Shown here in pieces: positions 7,060-12,811 of a stretch of 12,940 nt of DNA. This DNA comes from Nitrospirota bacterium. Lineage in GTDB: Bacteria > Nitrospirota > Thermodesulfovibrionia > JACRGW01. Under the pieces are notes generated by a model. The model was not told where the DNA came from. It did no database searches and saw only the letters and a program-made list of their open reading frames with translations. The stretch spans positions 1 to 12,940 of the forward strand of contig JACRGW010000001.1 of the NCBI GenBank assembly GCA_016212195.1, read 5' to 3'. The stretch's first letter is position 1, and every line of letters starts with the position of its first letter. Both the position numbers and the translations under genes were made by a program.

Positions 7060-7857
7060 TTATAACCTGAACTTATCCCCTAAGTAGACCTTTCTTGCCT
7101 TGGGACTTTGAATAATCTCCTCAGGTGTCCCGGATTCTACGATGATGCCTTCGTTAATAATATAGGCCTTATCGGTTATAGCAAGGGTTTCTCTCACATT
7201 ATGATCGGTGATAAGCATCCCTATACCTTTTTCCTTTAATCTCGATATGATCTTCTGTATCTCGATAACTGCCAGAGGGTCTATGCCTGAAAAGGGTTCG
7301 TCTAAGAGCATAAACGACGGAGAGGTTACGAGGGCCCTTGTGATTTCTACTCTCCTCCTCTCTCCGCCAGAAAGGGCATAACCTTTATTTCTTTCGAGAT
7401 GGGTTATATTCAGTTCTGAAAGGAGTGATCTGAGCCTCATCTCCTTCTTAAAATTGCTTAAATTTAGAGTCTCGAGGATCGCCATGATATTTTCTCTTAC
7501 AGTAAGTTTCCTGAATATGGATGGTTCCTGAGGGAGATAGCCTATTCCCTTTCTTGCCCTCTTATACATAGGTAAATAGGCTATATCCTCGCCGTCGAGA
7601 AAGATTTTCCCTTCATCCGGTTCTGTAAGGCCGACCATCATATAGAAGGTAGTTGTCTTTCCTGCACCATTTGGTCCGAGTAGTCCTACCACCTCGCCAG
7701 CCCTCACAAGTATGCTTACATCATTGACAACCTTTCTATTTCTGTAGCTTTTTATAAGCCCCTCAGCCCTTAGGGTATGGAGGACCTCACTCTCTAAGGC
7801 AGTGGGTTCAGGTTCTGTCGTTGTTTCATAAAGGTAATTTATCTGTTTCTCGCTCAT
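7060..7857 (-). CDS. lptB: LPS export ABC transporter ATPase LptB
   Basis: LptB is the cytoplasmic ATPase that, with LptF and LptG, extracts lipopolysaccharide from the inner membrane and pushes it along the LptC-LptA bridge. Nucleotide-binding motifs are intact: Walker A GPNGAGKT (61-68), Q-loop Gln110, signature LSGGE (162-166), Walker B FMLLDEP (182-188) and the switch His219. The segment TDHNVRETL is typical of LptB. At 265 residues it is about 24 longer than usual: homology starts near residue 30 (LRAEGLIKSY), after a polar, Thr/Glu-rich extension. No ATG, GTG or TTG lies between the ATG at 7857 and that point, so the extension appears genuine. It starts 23 bases after lptA, with only a weak ribosome binding site. 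lptF and lptG are not in the window. Confidence 0.97.
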   Translation of the reverse strand: MSEKQINYLYETTTEPEPTALESEVLHTLRAEGLIKSYRNRKVVNDVSILVRAGEVVGLLGPNGAGKTTTFYMMVGLTEPDEGKIFLDGEDIAYLPMYKRARKGIGYLPQEPSIFRKLTVRENIMAILETLNLSNFKKEMRLRSLLSELNITHLERNKGYALSGGERRRVEITRALVTSPSFMLLDEPFSGIDPLAVIEIQKIISRLKEKGIGMLITDHNVRETLAITDKAYIINEGIIVESGTPEEIIQSPKARKVYLGDKFRL

Positions 7858-7880
7858 TTTTTTATCCCATCTGTCATAAC

Positions 7881-8441
7881 CTACTTTTTAGGCTCTTTTC
7901 CCTTTTTGTTTATGATGACCACCTTGCTATTTTCGACAATGCTTCTTTCGTCTTTTATGAAATATGTTATAACAGTTCCTGTGACCTTATTATCCCCTTC
8001 CCAGGCCTGAGGGTCGCCTGTGAAAATAACCTTTTCCTCTTCAGCATAATATGTAGCCTCTTTTGATACAATAGTCCTTTCACCCTTTAGAACCTTGACA
8101 TTCCCAGAGGCCTCTATCCTATCCATCTTCTCTCCATTCTCGGTATAGTAAACCATCATCCTGTCCGAATATATCGTCATATCCTCTGTTTTTGCTATCA
8201 CATTACCTTCAAAAAGGGCTGTATGTTTTATATTATCGGCGGAGAGTTTATTCGATGTAATTACTACAGGTTTTGCCTCTTTCTTCTCCTCTTTTTCCGG
8301 GATAGCCCCTGAGATATCAAAAAGGGGCATTAATATAACTGCTACAATAATGAATATTTTTAATCCCTTCTTGATTATAATTAGTAAGGAGTGGAGTATT
8401 GGGTTATTACTCTTCTTTTCTTCGGAAAACCGTCCTGACAT
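7881..8441 (-). CDS. lptA: LPS transport periplasmic protein LptA (OstA-like)
   Basis: LptA forms the periplasmic part of the bridge that carries lipopolysaccharide from LptC to LptD in the outer membrane. The 186 residues have a signal peptide with an unusually long basic start (about 1-28), a hydrophobic core (29-42) and likely cleavage after SGA at 46. The OstA/LptA beta-jellyroll follows from about 57 to 165, visible as the repeated pattern ITSNKLSADNIKHTALFEGNV, DRIEASGNVKVLKG, and SKEATYYAEEEKVIFTG, and the protein ends in a basic tail. The ATG at 8441 lies 35 bases inside the end of lptC, with an AGAGG about 9 bases upstream; no other usual start codon precedes the hydrophobic core. 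The overlap implies translational coupling with lptC. Confidence 0.92.
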   Translation of the reverse strand: MSGRFSEEKKSNNPILHSLLIIIKKGLKIFIIVAVILMPLFDISGAIPEKEEKKEAKPVVITSNKLSADNIKHTALFEGNVIAKTEDMTIYSDRMMVYYTENGEKMDRIEASGNVKVLKGERTIVSKEATYYAEEEKVIFTGDPQAWEGDNKVTGTVITYFIKDERSIVENSKVVIINKKGKEPKK

Positions 8442-8997
8442 TACTTAATACCTCTATCTGCTGATGATCCACATTTACAGCGATCCCCTTTCCCTTTACT
8501 TCGATATTCGGACCTATCAGGTTTACATCATCATCGCTGATAAGCCGTCTATTAGCCTCATCCCATCTGAGACTGGCTACTGTAAAGGTATATCCCTTGT
8601 CTGTAGTAACCACGATATCTCTTGTTTTTTTCTTAAGCAGGATATCCCGTGTTTCTGTATTTAGTATCCCTTCTTCGCCTTTGAGGATTATGGTATTGCC
8701 TGCTATATTTCCTTCTGTTCTCTTGAAGGTTAATTCAATATTCCTTAATATAGCCTTCTTTTCTTCCCTATAAATCTCTGCACTCTCAGCCTTCAATTCC
8801 CATTTTATCCTGTCCTTTTCGGTCTGGGATAGATGAAATCCGTCTATTACTACATCCGCTGCTGTTGTTTTAGCTGTGATGGCAGGCCTATTTGTCTCTT
8901 CAGGACTGCGATTGATAAGGAAGAATAGTAAACCAGAGGCAAGGAGGACAACGATAAAGAGAAGAAGAAATCTTTTAACCTTTTTTTCTACTATCAT
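8407..8997 (-). CDS. lptC: LPS export periplasmic bridge protein LptC
   Basis: LptC is an inner-membrane-anchored protein that receives lipopolysaccharide from LptB2FG and passes it to LptA. The 196 residues begin with a short basic segment and a single membrane anchor (about 9-27, LLLFIVVLLASGLLFFLI), followed by a periplasmic beta-jellyroll from about 45 to 190. Typical family patterns are visible: DVVIDGFHLSQTEKDRIKWELKAESAEIY near the start, then GEEGILNTETRDILL, and the closing stretch GPNIEVKGKGIAVNVDHQQ. The ATG at 8997 follows hflX by 32 bases, and that gap holds a promoter-like sequence whose -10 ends 7 bases before the ATG. There is no Shine-Dalgarno sequence. It heads the lptC-lptA-lptB-rpoN-hpf group. 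Confidence 0.93.
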   Translation of the reverse strand: MIVEKKVKRFLLLFIVVLLASGLLFFLINRSPEETNRPAITAKTTAADVVIDGFHLSQTEKDRIKWELKAESAEIYREEKKAILRNIELTFKRTEGNIAGNTIILKGEEGILNTETRDILLKKKTRDIVVTTDKGYTFTVASLRWDEANRRLISDDDVNLIGPNIEVKGKGIAVNVDHQQIEVLSNVRTVFRRKEE

Positions 8998-9004
8998 AAA
9001 TTAA

Positions 9005-9033
9005 ACAATAGCATAAAACATGCCAGATTTCAA
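9005..9033 (-). promoter_or_regulatory. Promoter of the lptC-lptA-lptB-rpoN-hpf group
   Basis: On the minus strand TTGAAA (9033-9028) and TATTGT (9010-9005) are 17 bases apart, and a TGC directly before the -10 forms an extended -10 element. The -35 overlaps the hflX stop codon. The -10 ends 7 bases before the lptC ATG, so the transcript would begin at or next to the start codon. Confidence 0.6.
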
Positions 9034-10160
9034 GTAAGAGATGCCGTTCGGCTCTGTATCTGTAAAGCCATATCCTTCTTATCAATATAAAGGTTTTCTT
9101 CTATCTTCTCGAGCAGTTCAGTTATCCCTTCCCCTTTCAGGGCAGAGATAGCAACACCGTCTCTCCTGTTCCAGAAGGTCTTTCTGAATGAGTTGGGGTC
9201 TTCCAGTCTATCGATCTTGTTATAGGCAAATATTACAGGAATATGGGGTACCTCAAGTTCCTTCAAGACCGAATCAACCGCTTCGATCTGCTCTTCCATA
9301 TTTCTGCTGCTGGCGTCGATAACATGAAGAAGAAGGTCTGCCTCTCTTACTTCCTCTAATGTTGCCCTGAAGGCAGCAACTAAATGATGGGGCAGTTTCC
9401 TTATGAACCCTACTGTATCTGACAAAAAGACATCTCCCTCTCTTGGGAGGTGTATCTTCCTTATCAAGGGGTCGAGGGTAACAAAGAGTTTGTCATCTAT
9501 CTTCGCCTGTGCTTTAGTCAAGGTATTAAAAAGTGTGGATTTTCCTGCATTTGTATACCCGACAAGTGCCACAGTCGGAGTACCAGACCTGGACTTTCTA
9601 TGGAGATCCCTTGTTCTTCCGACCTTTTTGAGGGCTTCCTCTATCCTTTTTATTTTCTCCCGGATCCTCCTTCTGTCTATCTCAAGTTTCATCTCTCCAG
9701 GTCCCCTTGTCCCTATACCTCCTCCTAACCTTGAGAGGCTTAGCCCTTTCCCGACCAGTTTAGGCAGGAGATACCTTAACTGTGCAAGCTCCACCTGTAG
9801 TTTCCCTTCCTTTGTCTTTGCCCTCTGCGCAAAGATATCAAGGATCAACTCTGTTCGGTCAAGAACCTTTACTCCGAAGGCATCTTCCAGGTTCTTAACC
9901 TGTGCAGGGGTAAGGTCAGCATCGAAGATAACGAGATTTGCCTTCTTCTCCCTGCATAACCTTTCCACATCCTTTACCTTACCCTTGCCTATAAGGTAAG
10001 CAGGGTTATAGGAGTCCCTTTCCTGAATTGTTGAGCAGGTAACCTCTGCCCCGGCAGTATCTGCAAGGAGGGCAAGCTCTTCGAGGGAATCCTCGACCTG
10101 CCATCTTTTAATACTGGGGATTACAACCCCGACAGTTATTACCTTTTCCCTGAACGCCAT
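9030..10160 (-). CDS. hflX: GTPase HflX, ribosome-splitting factor
   Basis: HflX is a translational GTPase that binds the 50S subunit and splits stalled or hibernating ribosomes, notably after heat stress. Counted from the ATG at 10160, the 376 residues hold the N-terminal HflX domain (about 8-115, with NPAYLIGKGKVKD), a helical linker with the conserved GGGIGTRGPGE (147-156), and a G domain from about 196 to 360. G-motifs are G1 GYTNAGKS (201-208), G3 DTVG (248-251), G4 NKID (314-317) and G5 SAL (339-341). The frame is open further upstream to an ATG at 10310, but those 50 residues show no HflX similarity, would run across the divergent yggU promoter, and are rejected. Upstream of 10160 there is an extended -10 (TGATATAAT) and no ribosome binding site. 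lptC starts 32 bases after the stop. Confidence 0.97.
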   Translation of the reverse strand: MAFREKVITVGVVIPSIKRWQVEDSLEELALLADTAGAEVTCSTIQERDSYNPAYLIGKGKVKDVERLCREKKANLVIFDADLTPAQVKNLEDAFGVKVLDRTELILDIFAQRAKTKEGKLQVELAQLRYLLPKLVGKGLSLSRLGGGIGTRGPGEMKLEIDRRRIREKIKRIEEALKKVGRTRDLHRKSRSGTPTVALVGYTNAGKSTLFNTLTKAQAKIDDKLFVTLDPLIRKIHLPREGDVFLSDTVGFIRKLPHHLVAAFRATLEEVREADLLLHVIDASSRNMEEQIEAVDSVLKELEVPHIPVIFAYNKIDRLEDPNSFRKTFWNRRDGVAISALKGEGITELLEKIEENLYIDKKDMALQIQSRTASLT

Positions 10161-10167
10161 TGTTTTT

Positions 10168-10193
10168 ATTATATCATAAAAATAGTCATTCAA
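10168..10193 (-). promoter_or_regulatory. Extended -10 promoter of hflX
   Basis: On the minus strand TGATATAAT occupies 10176-10168, a perfect -10 with the TGn extension. No good -35 lies at 17 bases; TTGAAT at 10193-10188 is 14 bases away, and extended -10 promoters can work with a weak -35. The -10 ends 7 bases before the hflX ATG at 10160. Confidence 0.6.
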
Positions 10194-10198
10194 ATTCC

Positions 10199-10226
10199 TT
10201 GACATCCATGGGAGTTCTAATATAAT
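10199..10226 (+). promoter_or_regulatory. Sigma-70 promoter of yggU, divergent from hflX
   Basis: TTGACA (10199-10204) and TATAAT (10221-10226) are both consensus with a 16-base spacer. Transcription should start near 10233, giving a leader of about 16 bases to the ATG at 10249. It stands back to back with the hflX promoter, the two -35 regions being only about 6 bases apart. Confidence 0.75.
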
Positions 10227-10248
10227 GAGACAAAAGTAGAGTCTGTAC

Positions 10249-10479
10249 ATGAAACGGTTAGTCACAGTAAAACCAAGATCACGCCAACAAAAAATAGAGA
10301 AGACCACCACGGGCTATACAGCCCATGTTAGAGAAGAGCCGGTAGAGAACAAGGCGAACAGGGCACTGATTGAATTGCTTGCCGAATATTTCGACGTCCA
10401 AAAATCCCAGATTACTATCTCCTCAGGAAGGAAGTCAAAACAGAAAATAGTAGAGATAAAAAATCTCTCATGCCTTTAA
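10249..10479 (+). CDS. yggU: DUF167 (YggU family) small protein
   Basis: This 76-residue protein belongs to the widely conserved DUF167/YggU family, whose biochemical function is not established. The family pattern is complete: VKPRS near the start (7-11), the central signature PVENKANRALIELLA (31-45) and the late SGRKSKQKIVEI (59-70) in a compact alpha/beta fold. The length fits the family. An in-frame stop at 10237 rules out an upstream start. There is no strong ribosome binding site ahead of the ATG. It has its own consensus promoter, divergent from hflX. The ECF sigma gene follows after 48 bases; whether they share a transcript cannot be told. Confidence 0.9.
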   Translation: MKRLVTVKPRSRQQKIEKTTTGYTAHVREEPVENKANRALIELLAEYFDVQKSQITISSGRKSKQKIVEIKNLSCL

Positions 10480-10504
10480 ACCTTTTTCAATTTCACCTGT
10501 CTAA
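10478..10504 (+). promoter_or_regulatory. Possible ECF-type promoter upstream of the sigma factor gene
   Basis: An AAC (10479-10481, within AAACCTT) and GTCTAA (10499-10504) are separated by 17 bases from AAC to GTC, which resembles the AAC / GTC layout used by many ECF sigma factors. If real, the sigma gene would activate itself with a leader of roughly 18 bases. The motifs are short and could occur by chance. Confidence 0.25.
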
Positions 10505-10527
10505 ATAAACAGAAAAACAGATAGTCA

Positions 10528-11085
10528 ATGACTCGTAGAGAAGAAGACTTAGTCCTGATAGAAAAATATCTCGCGGGGAATGAGGATGCGGTAGAGGAGC
10601 TTGTGACGAAATATCAGAGACAGATTTACGCCTTTCTTTACAGGATGATACACGACATGGAAGAAGCAAAGGACCTGACACAGAAGACATTCATAAAGGC
10701 TATAAAAGGCATTAGGGGCTTCAGGAAAGAGGCATCGTTCAAGACATGGTTATACCAGATTGCCATAAATACGGGTCTCAATCATATCAAACAGAGAAGA
10801 GAGGTGGAAATAGAACTTGAGGAATCGATCACTAATCCTGAACTTGTTTCAGGACAAAGAAGTGCCCTTTCAGATATTATAGAGAAGGAGAAGGTGGCTT
10901 GGATAAAAAGGGGTCTGAATGAGCTACCTGAAAGGCAGAGACTCGCAATAACCCTCAGGGCATATGATGGTCTGAGTTGTAGTGAGACTGCGAAGGTGAT
11001 GAAATGCTCCGAGGGTGCCGTAAAGGCACATTATCACCAGGGCGTTAAAAAATTAAGAGAGATTTTAAAAGTTTACGACCTGTAA
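10528..11085 (+). CDS. ECF (RpoE-type) RNA polymerase sigma factor
   Basis: ECF sigma factors redirect RNA polymerase to a small regulon, often for envelope or metal stress, and are held inactive by an anti-sigma factor. The 185 residues show region 2 at about 20-90 (YQRQIYAFLYRM, DLTQKTFIKA, FKTWLYQIAINTGLNHIKQR) and region 4 at about 122-182, with ELPERQRLAITLRAYDGLSCSETA and a helix-turn-helix reading MKCSEGAVKAHYHQGVKKLRE. Regions 1 and 3 are absent, as usual for this class. The start at 10528 has no clear ribosome binding site and is the least certain part. The next gene, 27 bases on, encodes a zinc-finger anti-sigma factor, which makes the pair a regulator/inhibitor unit. Which ECF group it belongs to and what it senses cannot be told by eye. 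Confidence 0.95.
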   Translation: MTRREEDLVLIEKYLAGNEDAVEELVTKYQRQIYAFLYRMIHDMEEAKDLTQKTFIKAIKGIRGFRKEASFKTWLYQIAINTGLNHIKQRREVEIELEESITNPELVSGQRSALSDIIEKEKVAWIKRGLNELPERQRLAITLRAYDGLSCSETAKVMKCSEGAVKAHYHQGVKKLREILKVYDL

Positions 11086-11112
11086 GGTCTATAACCCGTA
11101 GGGAGAAAGTAT

Positions 11113-11676
11113 ATGAGATTGGAGTATGACGGAATAAGGGAAATGCTTCCTGACTATCTGAGGGGGACACTCCGTGGGGAGACGAGAAAGGATATTGAGA
11201 CGCATCTAAATGTGTGCGGGGAATGCAGGGCTGAGTTATCATTTCTTAAAGAACTCGTTAAGTTCGAAGCACCTGACCCGGGAGACCTCTTCTGGAAGAC
11301 CCTTCCTCAAAGAGTGAGAGTGGCTGTAAAGGAAGAAGAGGTCCAGCTCTTTTCTCTAAGATCTTTCCTGCTCAGGCAATTCCCGATTGCAGCGACTATA
11401 GTGGTAGCGTTCTTTCTTCTATTCACTTATATTAAAAAGGATGAGGTGTTAGAATCAGATCCAGCCTTCATTGCACCACTTACAGCATCTGTATTGGATT
11501 ACAGTGGTATAACCGAAAAAGATATACCCATAATTACAGAGCAATCAAGGGTTTATGATTTACTTGCTGAGAATTTCATGGAACGTTCTTATCACAGAGA
11601 GTTTGTTTCTTTGAGCTCAAAGGAACTGGAAGGCCTCTATGAGGCATTGGGAGAAGAACAGAGAAGAGGAGGTTAA
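11113..11676 (+). CDS. Membrane-anchored zf-HC2 (ZAS) anti-sigma factor
   Basis: This protein should bind and silence the ECF sigma factor encoded just upstream and release it on an envelope signal. The 187 residues begin with an anti-sigma domain (about 1-50) holding His31-X3-Cys35-X2-Cys38, the same spacing and numbering as ChrR of Rhodobacter sphaeroides. The fourth ligand, His6 in ChrR or an early Cys in others, is missing; Asp6 stands there. A basic linker leads to one transmembrane helix (about 89-107, PIAATIVVAFFLLFTYI) and a periplasmic domain of about 80 residues that I do not recognise and that may act as sensor. GGGAG about 8 bases before the ATG serves as ribosome binding site. 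Its final codons form the ribosome binding site of the next gene. Confidence 0.88.
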   Translation: MRLEYDGIREMLPDYLRGTLRGETRKDIETHLNVCGECRAELSFLKELVKFEAPDPGDLFWKTLPQRVRVAVKEEEVQLFSLRSFLLRQFPIAATIVVAFFLLFTYIKKDEVLESDPAFIAPLTASVLDYSGITEKDIPIITEQSRVYDLLAENFMERSYHREFVSLSSKELEGLYEALGEEQRRGG

Positions 11677-11677
11677 T

Positions 11678-12241
11678 ATGGTAGAAAAGATGTTTAAGAT
11701 TTTCCTGGTAGTACTCCTGGTTGCTGGTTTCAGCACGGTCAGTCTGGCTGAACCACAGGAGGACATTGAAAGACCACCATCAAAGGAACAGATGGAGAAG
11801 GTCAGGAAGAGGATCGAGACATTAAAGATGTGGAAGCTAACTCAGGCCCTCGAACTCGATGAGAAGACCTCTGCCCAGGTCTTCCCTCTACTTAGTAAGT
11901 ACGATAAAAAGAGGGGTGAGATAGAGCAGTCCCTCAGAGGCAGTATGAGGGAACTGAGGGAATCCCTTAGGGAGAAGCGCGAAGGCAACCTGAAGAATAT
12001 CCTCGATAAACTTGAAGAGAACCACAAGGCACTACAGAGGATTAAAGAAGAAGAATGGTCAGAGCTTAAAAAGATACTTACCCTTGAACAGCAGGCGAGG
12101 TTTATCCTCTTCCAACAGGAGTTCGAAAGGGAGATAAGGAAGATAATCGCAGAGGCGAGGGAGAAACGTCTTGAAAGGTTCAGGAAGGAAAAGACAGAGA
12201 GGCCGCTTCCCCAGGAAAGGCCTCTTCCACCTGAAAGATAG
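11678..12241 (+). CDS. CpxP/Spy/ZraP-like periplasmic helical protein
   Basis: Small exported helical proteins of the CpxP/Spy/ZraP (LTXXQ/Metal_resist) type act as periplasmic chaperones or metal sensors and are often targets or regulators of envelope-stress systems. The 187 residues have a signal peptide (1-24, cleavage after SLA) and then almost continuous charged helix. There are two related segments: LTQALELDEKTSAQVFPLL at about 43-61 and LTLEQQARFILFQQEFERE near 133-151. The tail is proline-rich with a tandem ERPLP repeat. The start was set at 11678 because GAGGAGG (11666-11672) lies 5 bases upstream and the signal peptide follows; an ATG at 11639 in frame would overlap the anti-sigma gene and spoil the signal peptide. 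It follows the anti-sigma stop by one base. Family membership is by pattern only; no His-rich metal site is seen. Confidence 0.8.
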   Translation: MVEKMFKIFLVVLLVAGFSTVSLAEPQEDIERPPSKEQMEKVRKRIETLKMWKLTQALELDEKTSAQVFPLLSKYDKKRGEIEQSLRGSMRELRESLREKREGNLKNILDKLEENHKALQRIKEEEWSELKKILTLEQQARFILFQQEFEREIRKIIAEAREKRLERFRKEKTERPLPQERPLPPER

Positions 12242-12269
12242 AATTGCAAGTTAAACTTAGGAGGTTGCT

Positions 12270-12707
12270 ATGAAGAAAAGCACATTAATTATATTGTTTG
12301 TTGGAGCGATGCTTATAGTATCTCTCGGCTATTCGACGGAAGTAAAGGCAGGGGTTCCTATCCCTCCACCACCGCCTTTTGTATTTCCTGCTTCCCCTTC
12401 TGTGTTCCTTATTCCGAATACCTACGTCTATTTTGTCCCGGATATTGGACCAGAGATCTTCTTTTACCACGGCTACTGGTACCGTCCCCATAAAGGATAC
12501 TGGTACAGGGCGACTGTTTATTACGGGCCATGTGTTGATATCGCGCCTTCCAGGGTGCCTGTTGTTTTTTTAAATCTGCCCCTATATTTCCGTACCGTGC
12601 CACCTGGCCATAAACACATCCCCTACGGACAACTTAAGAAGAACTGGAGATACTGGGAGCGTGTAAGGTACTGGGATAGGCCACATGGACAAGAAGGAAA
12701 GAAGTAG
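12270..12707 (+). CDS. Exported proline- and aromatic-rich protein of unknown function
   Basis: I do not recognise a characterised family. The 145 residues start with a clear signal peptide (1-27, cleavage after VKA), then a proline tract (PIPPPPPFVFP, 30-40). Next comes a middle part rich in Tyr, Trp and Phe in which GYWYR occurs twice in tandem (68-72 and 76-80). The end is basic and Trp-rich (GQLKKNWRYWERVRYWDRP, about 120-138). Similar small exported proteins with YHGYWYR-like motifs are familiar to me as hypothetical proteins of Nitrospirota and Desulfobacterota, from memory only. AGGAGG (12259-12264) lies 5 bases before the ATG, 28 bases after the CpxP-like gene. It is probably the last gene of the ECF operon and an extracytoplasmic effector, but no activity can be assigned. 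Confidence 0.75.
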   Translation: MKKSTLIILFVGAMLIVSLGYSTEVKAGVPIPPPPPFVFPASPSVFLIPNTYVYFVPDIGPEIFFYHGYWYRPHKGYWYRATVYYGPCVDIAPSRVPVVFLNLPLYFRTVPPGHKHIPYGQLKKNWRYWERVRYWDRPHGQEGKK

Positions 12708-12728
12708 AAGAAAGAAAAAGACGTGAAC

Positions 12729-12801
12729 ACAGGGAAGGTAGATAGATAATATTGTATTTTTGACCCTATCTTTCCATTGACAACCCCTGTTTTCCCTGTC
12801 A
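12729..12801. repeat. Inverted repeats in the intergenic region before the ferredoxin gene
   Basis: ACAGGGAA (12729-12736) is repeated inverted as TTCCCTGT (12792-12799), and AGATAG (12740-12745) pairs with CTATCT (12766-12771) inside it. A second dyad, TGACA (12778-12782) and TGTCA (12797-12801), spans the core promoter from -35 to the edge of -10. There is no T-run, so a standard terminator is not supported; a regulator-binding site is possible. Confidence 0.35.
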
Positions 12802-12805
12802 GAAT
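12777..12805 (+). promoter_or_regulatory. Promoter of the ferredoxin gene
   Basis: TTGACA (12777-12782) is consensus; 17 bases later CAGAAT (12800-12805) matches four of six -10 positions and is preceded by TGT, an extended -10 element. The -10 ends 6 bases before the ATG at 12812, again leaving no leader. Confidence 0.55.
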
Positions 12806-12811
12806 TAATAT

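Noticed and set aside
9403..9999. A 198-codon open frame opposite hflX
   Set aside because: It is a Ser/Leu-rich frame antisense to an intact, motif-complete gene with no ribosome binding site or recognisable domain.
10161..10310. A 50-residue N-terminal extension of HflX from the ATG at 10310
   Set aside because: It has no HflX similarity, overlaps the yggU coding start and both divergent promoters, and the family start MAFREKVITVGV fits 10160.
11639..11677. Upstream ATG for the CpxP-like gene overlapping the anti-sigma gene
   Set aside because: The added 13 residues are highly charged and would mask the signal peptide; the strong ribosome binding site points to 11678.
11842..12249. A 135-codon open frame opposite the CpxP-like gene
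   Set aside because: Its composition is the mirror of the Glu/Arg/Lys-rich helix on the other strand; it lacks domain features.
12729..12775. Intrinsic terminator after the aromatic-rich protein gene
   Set aside because: The inner stem is only 6 pairs with a bulge and a loop of about 20 bases, and no T-run follows the stem.
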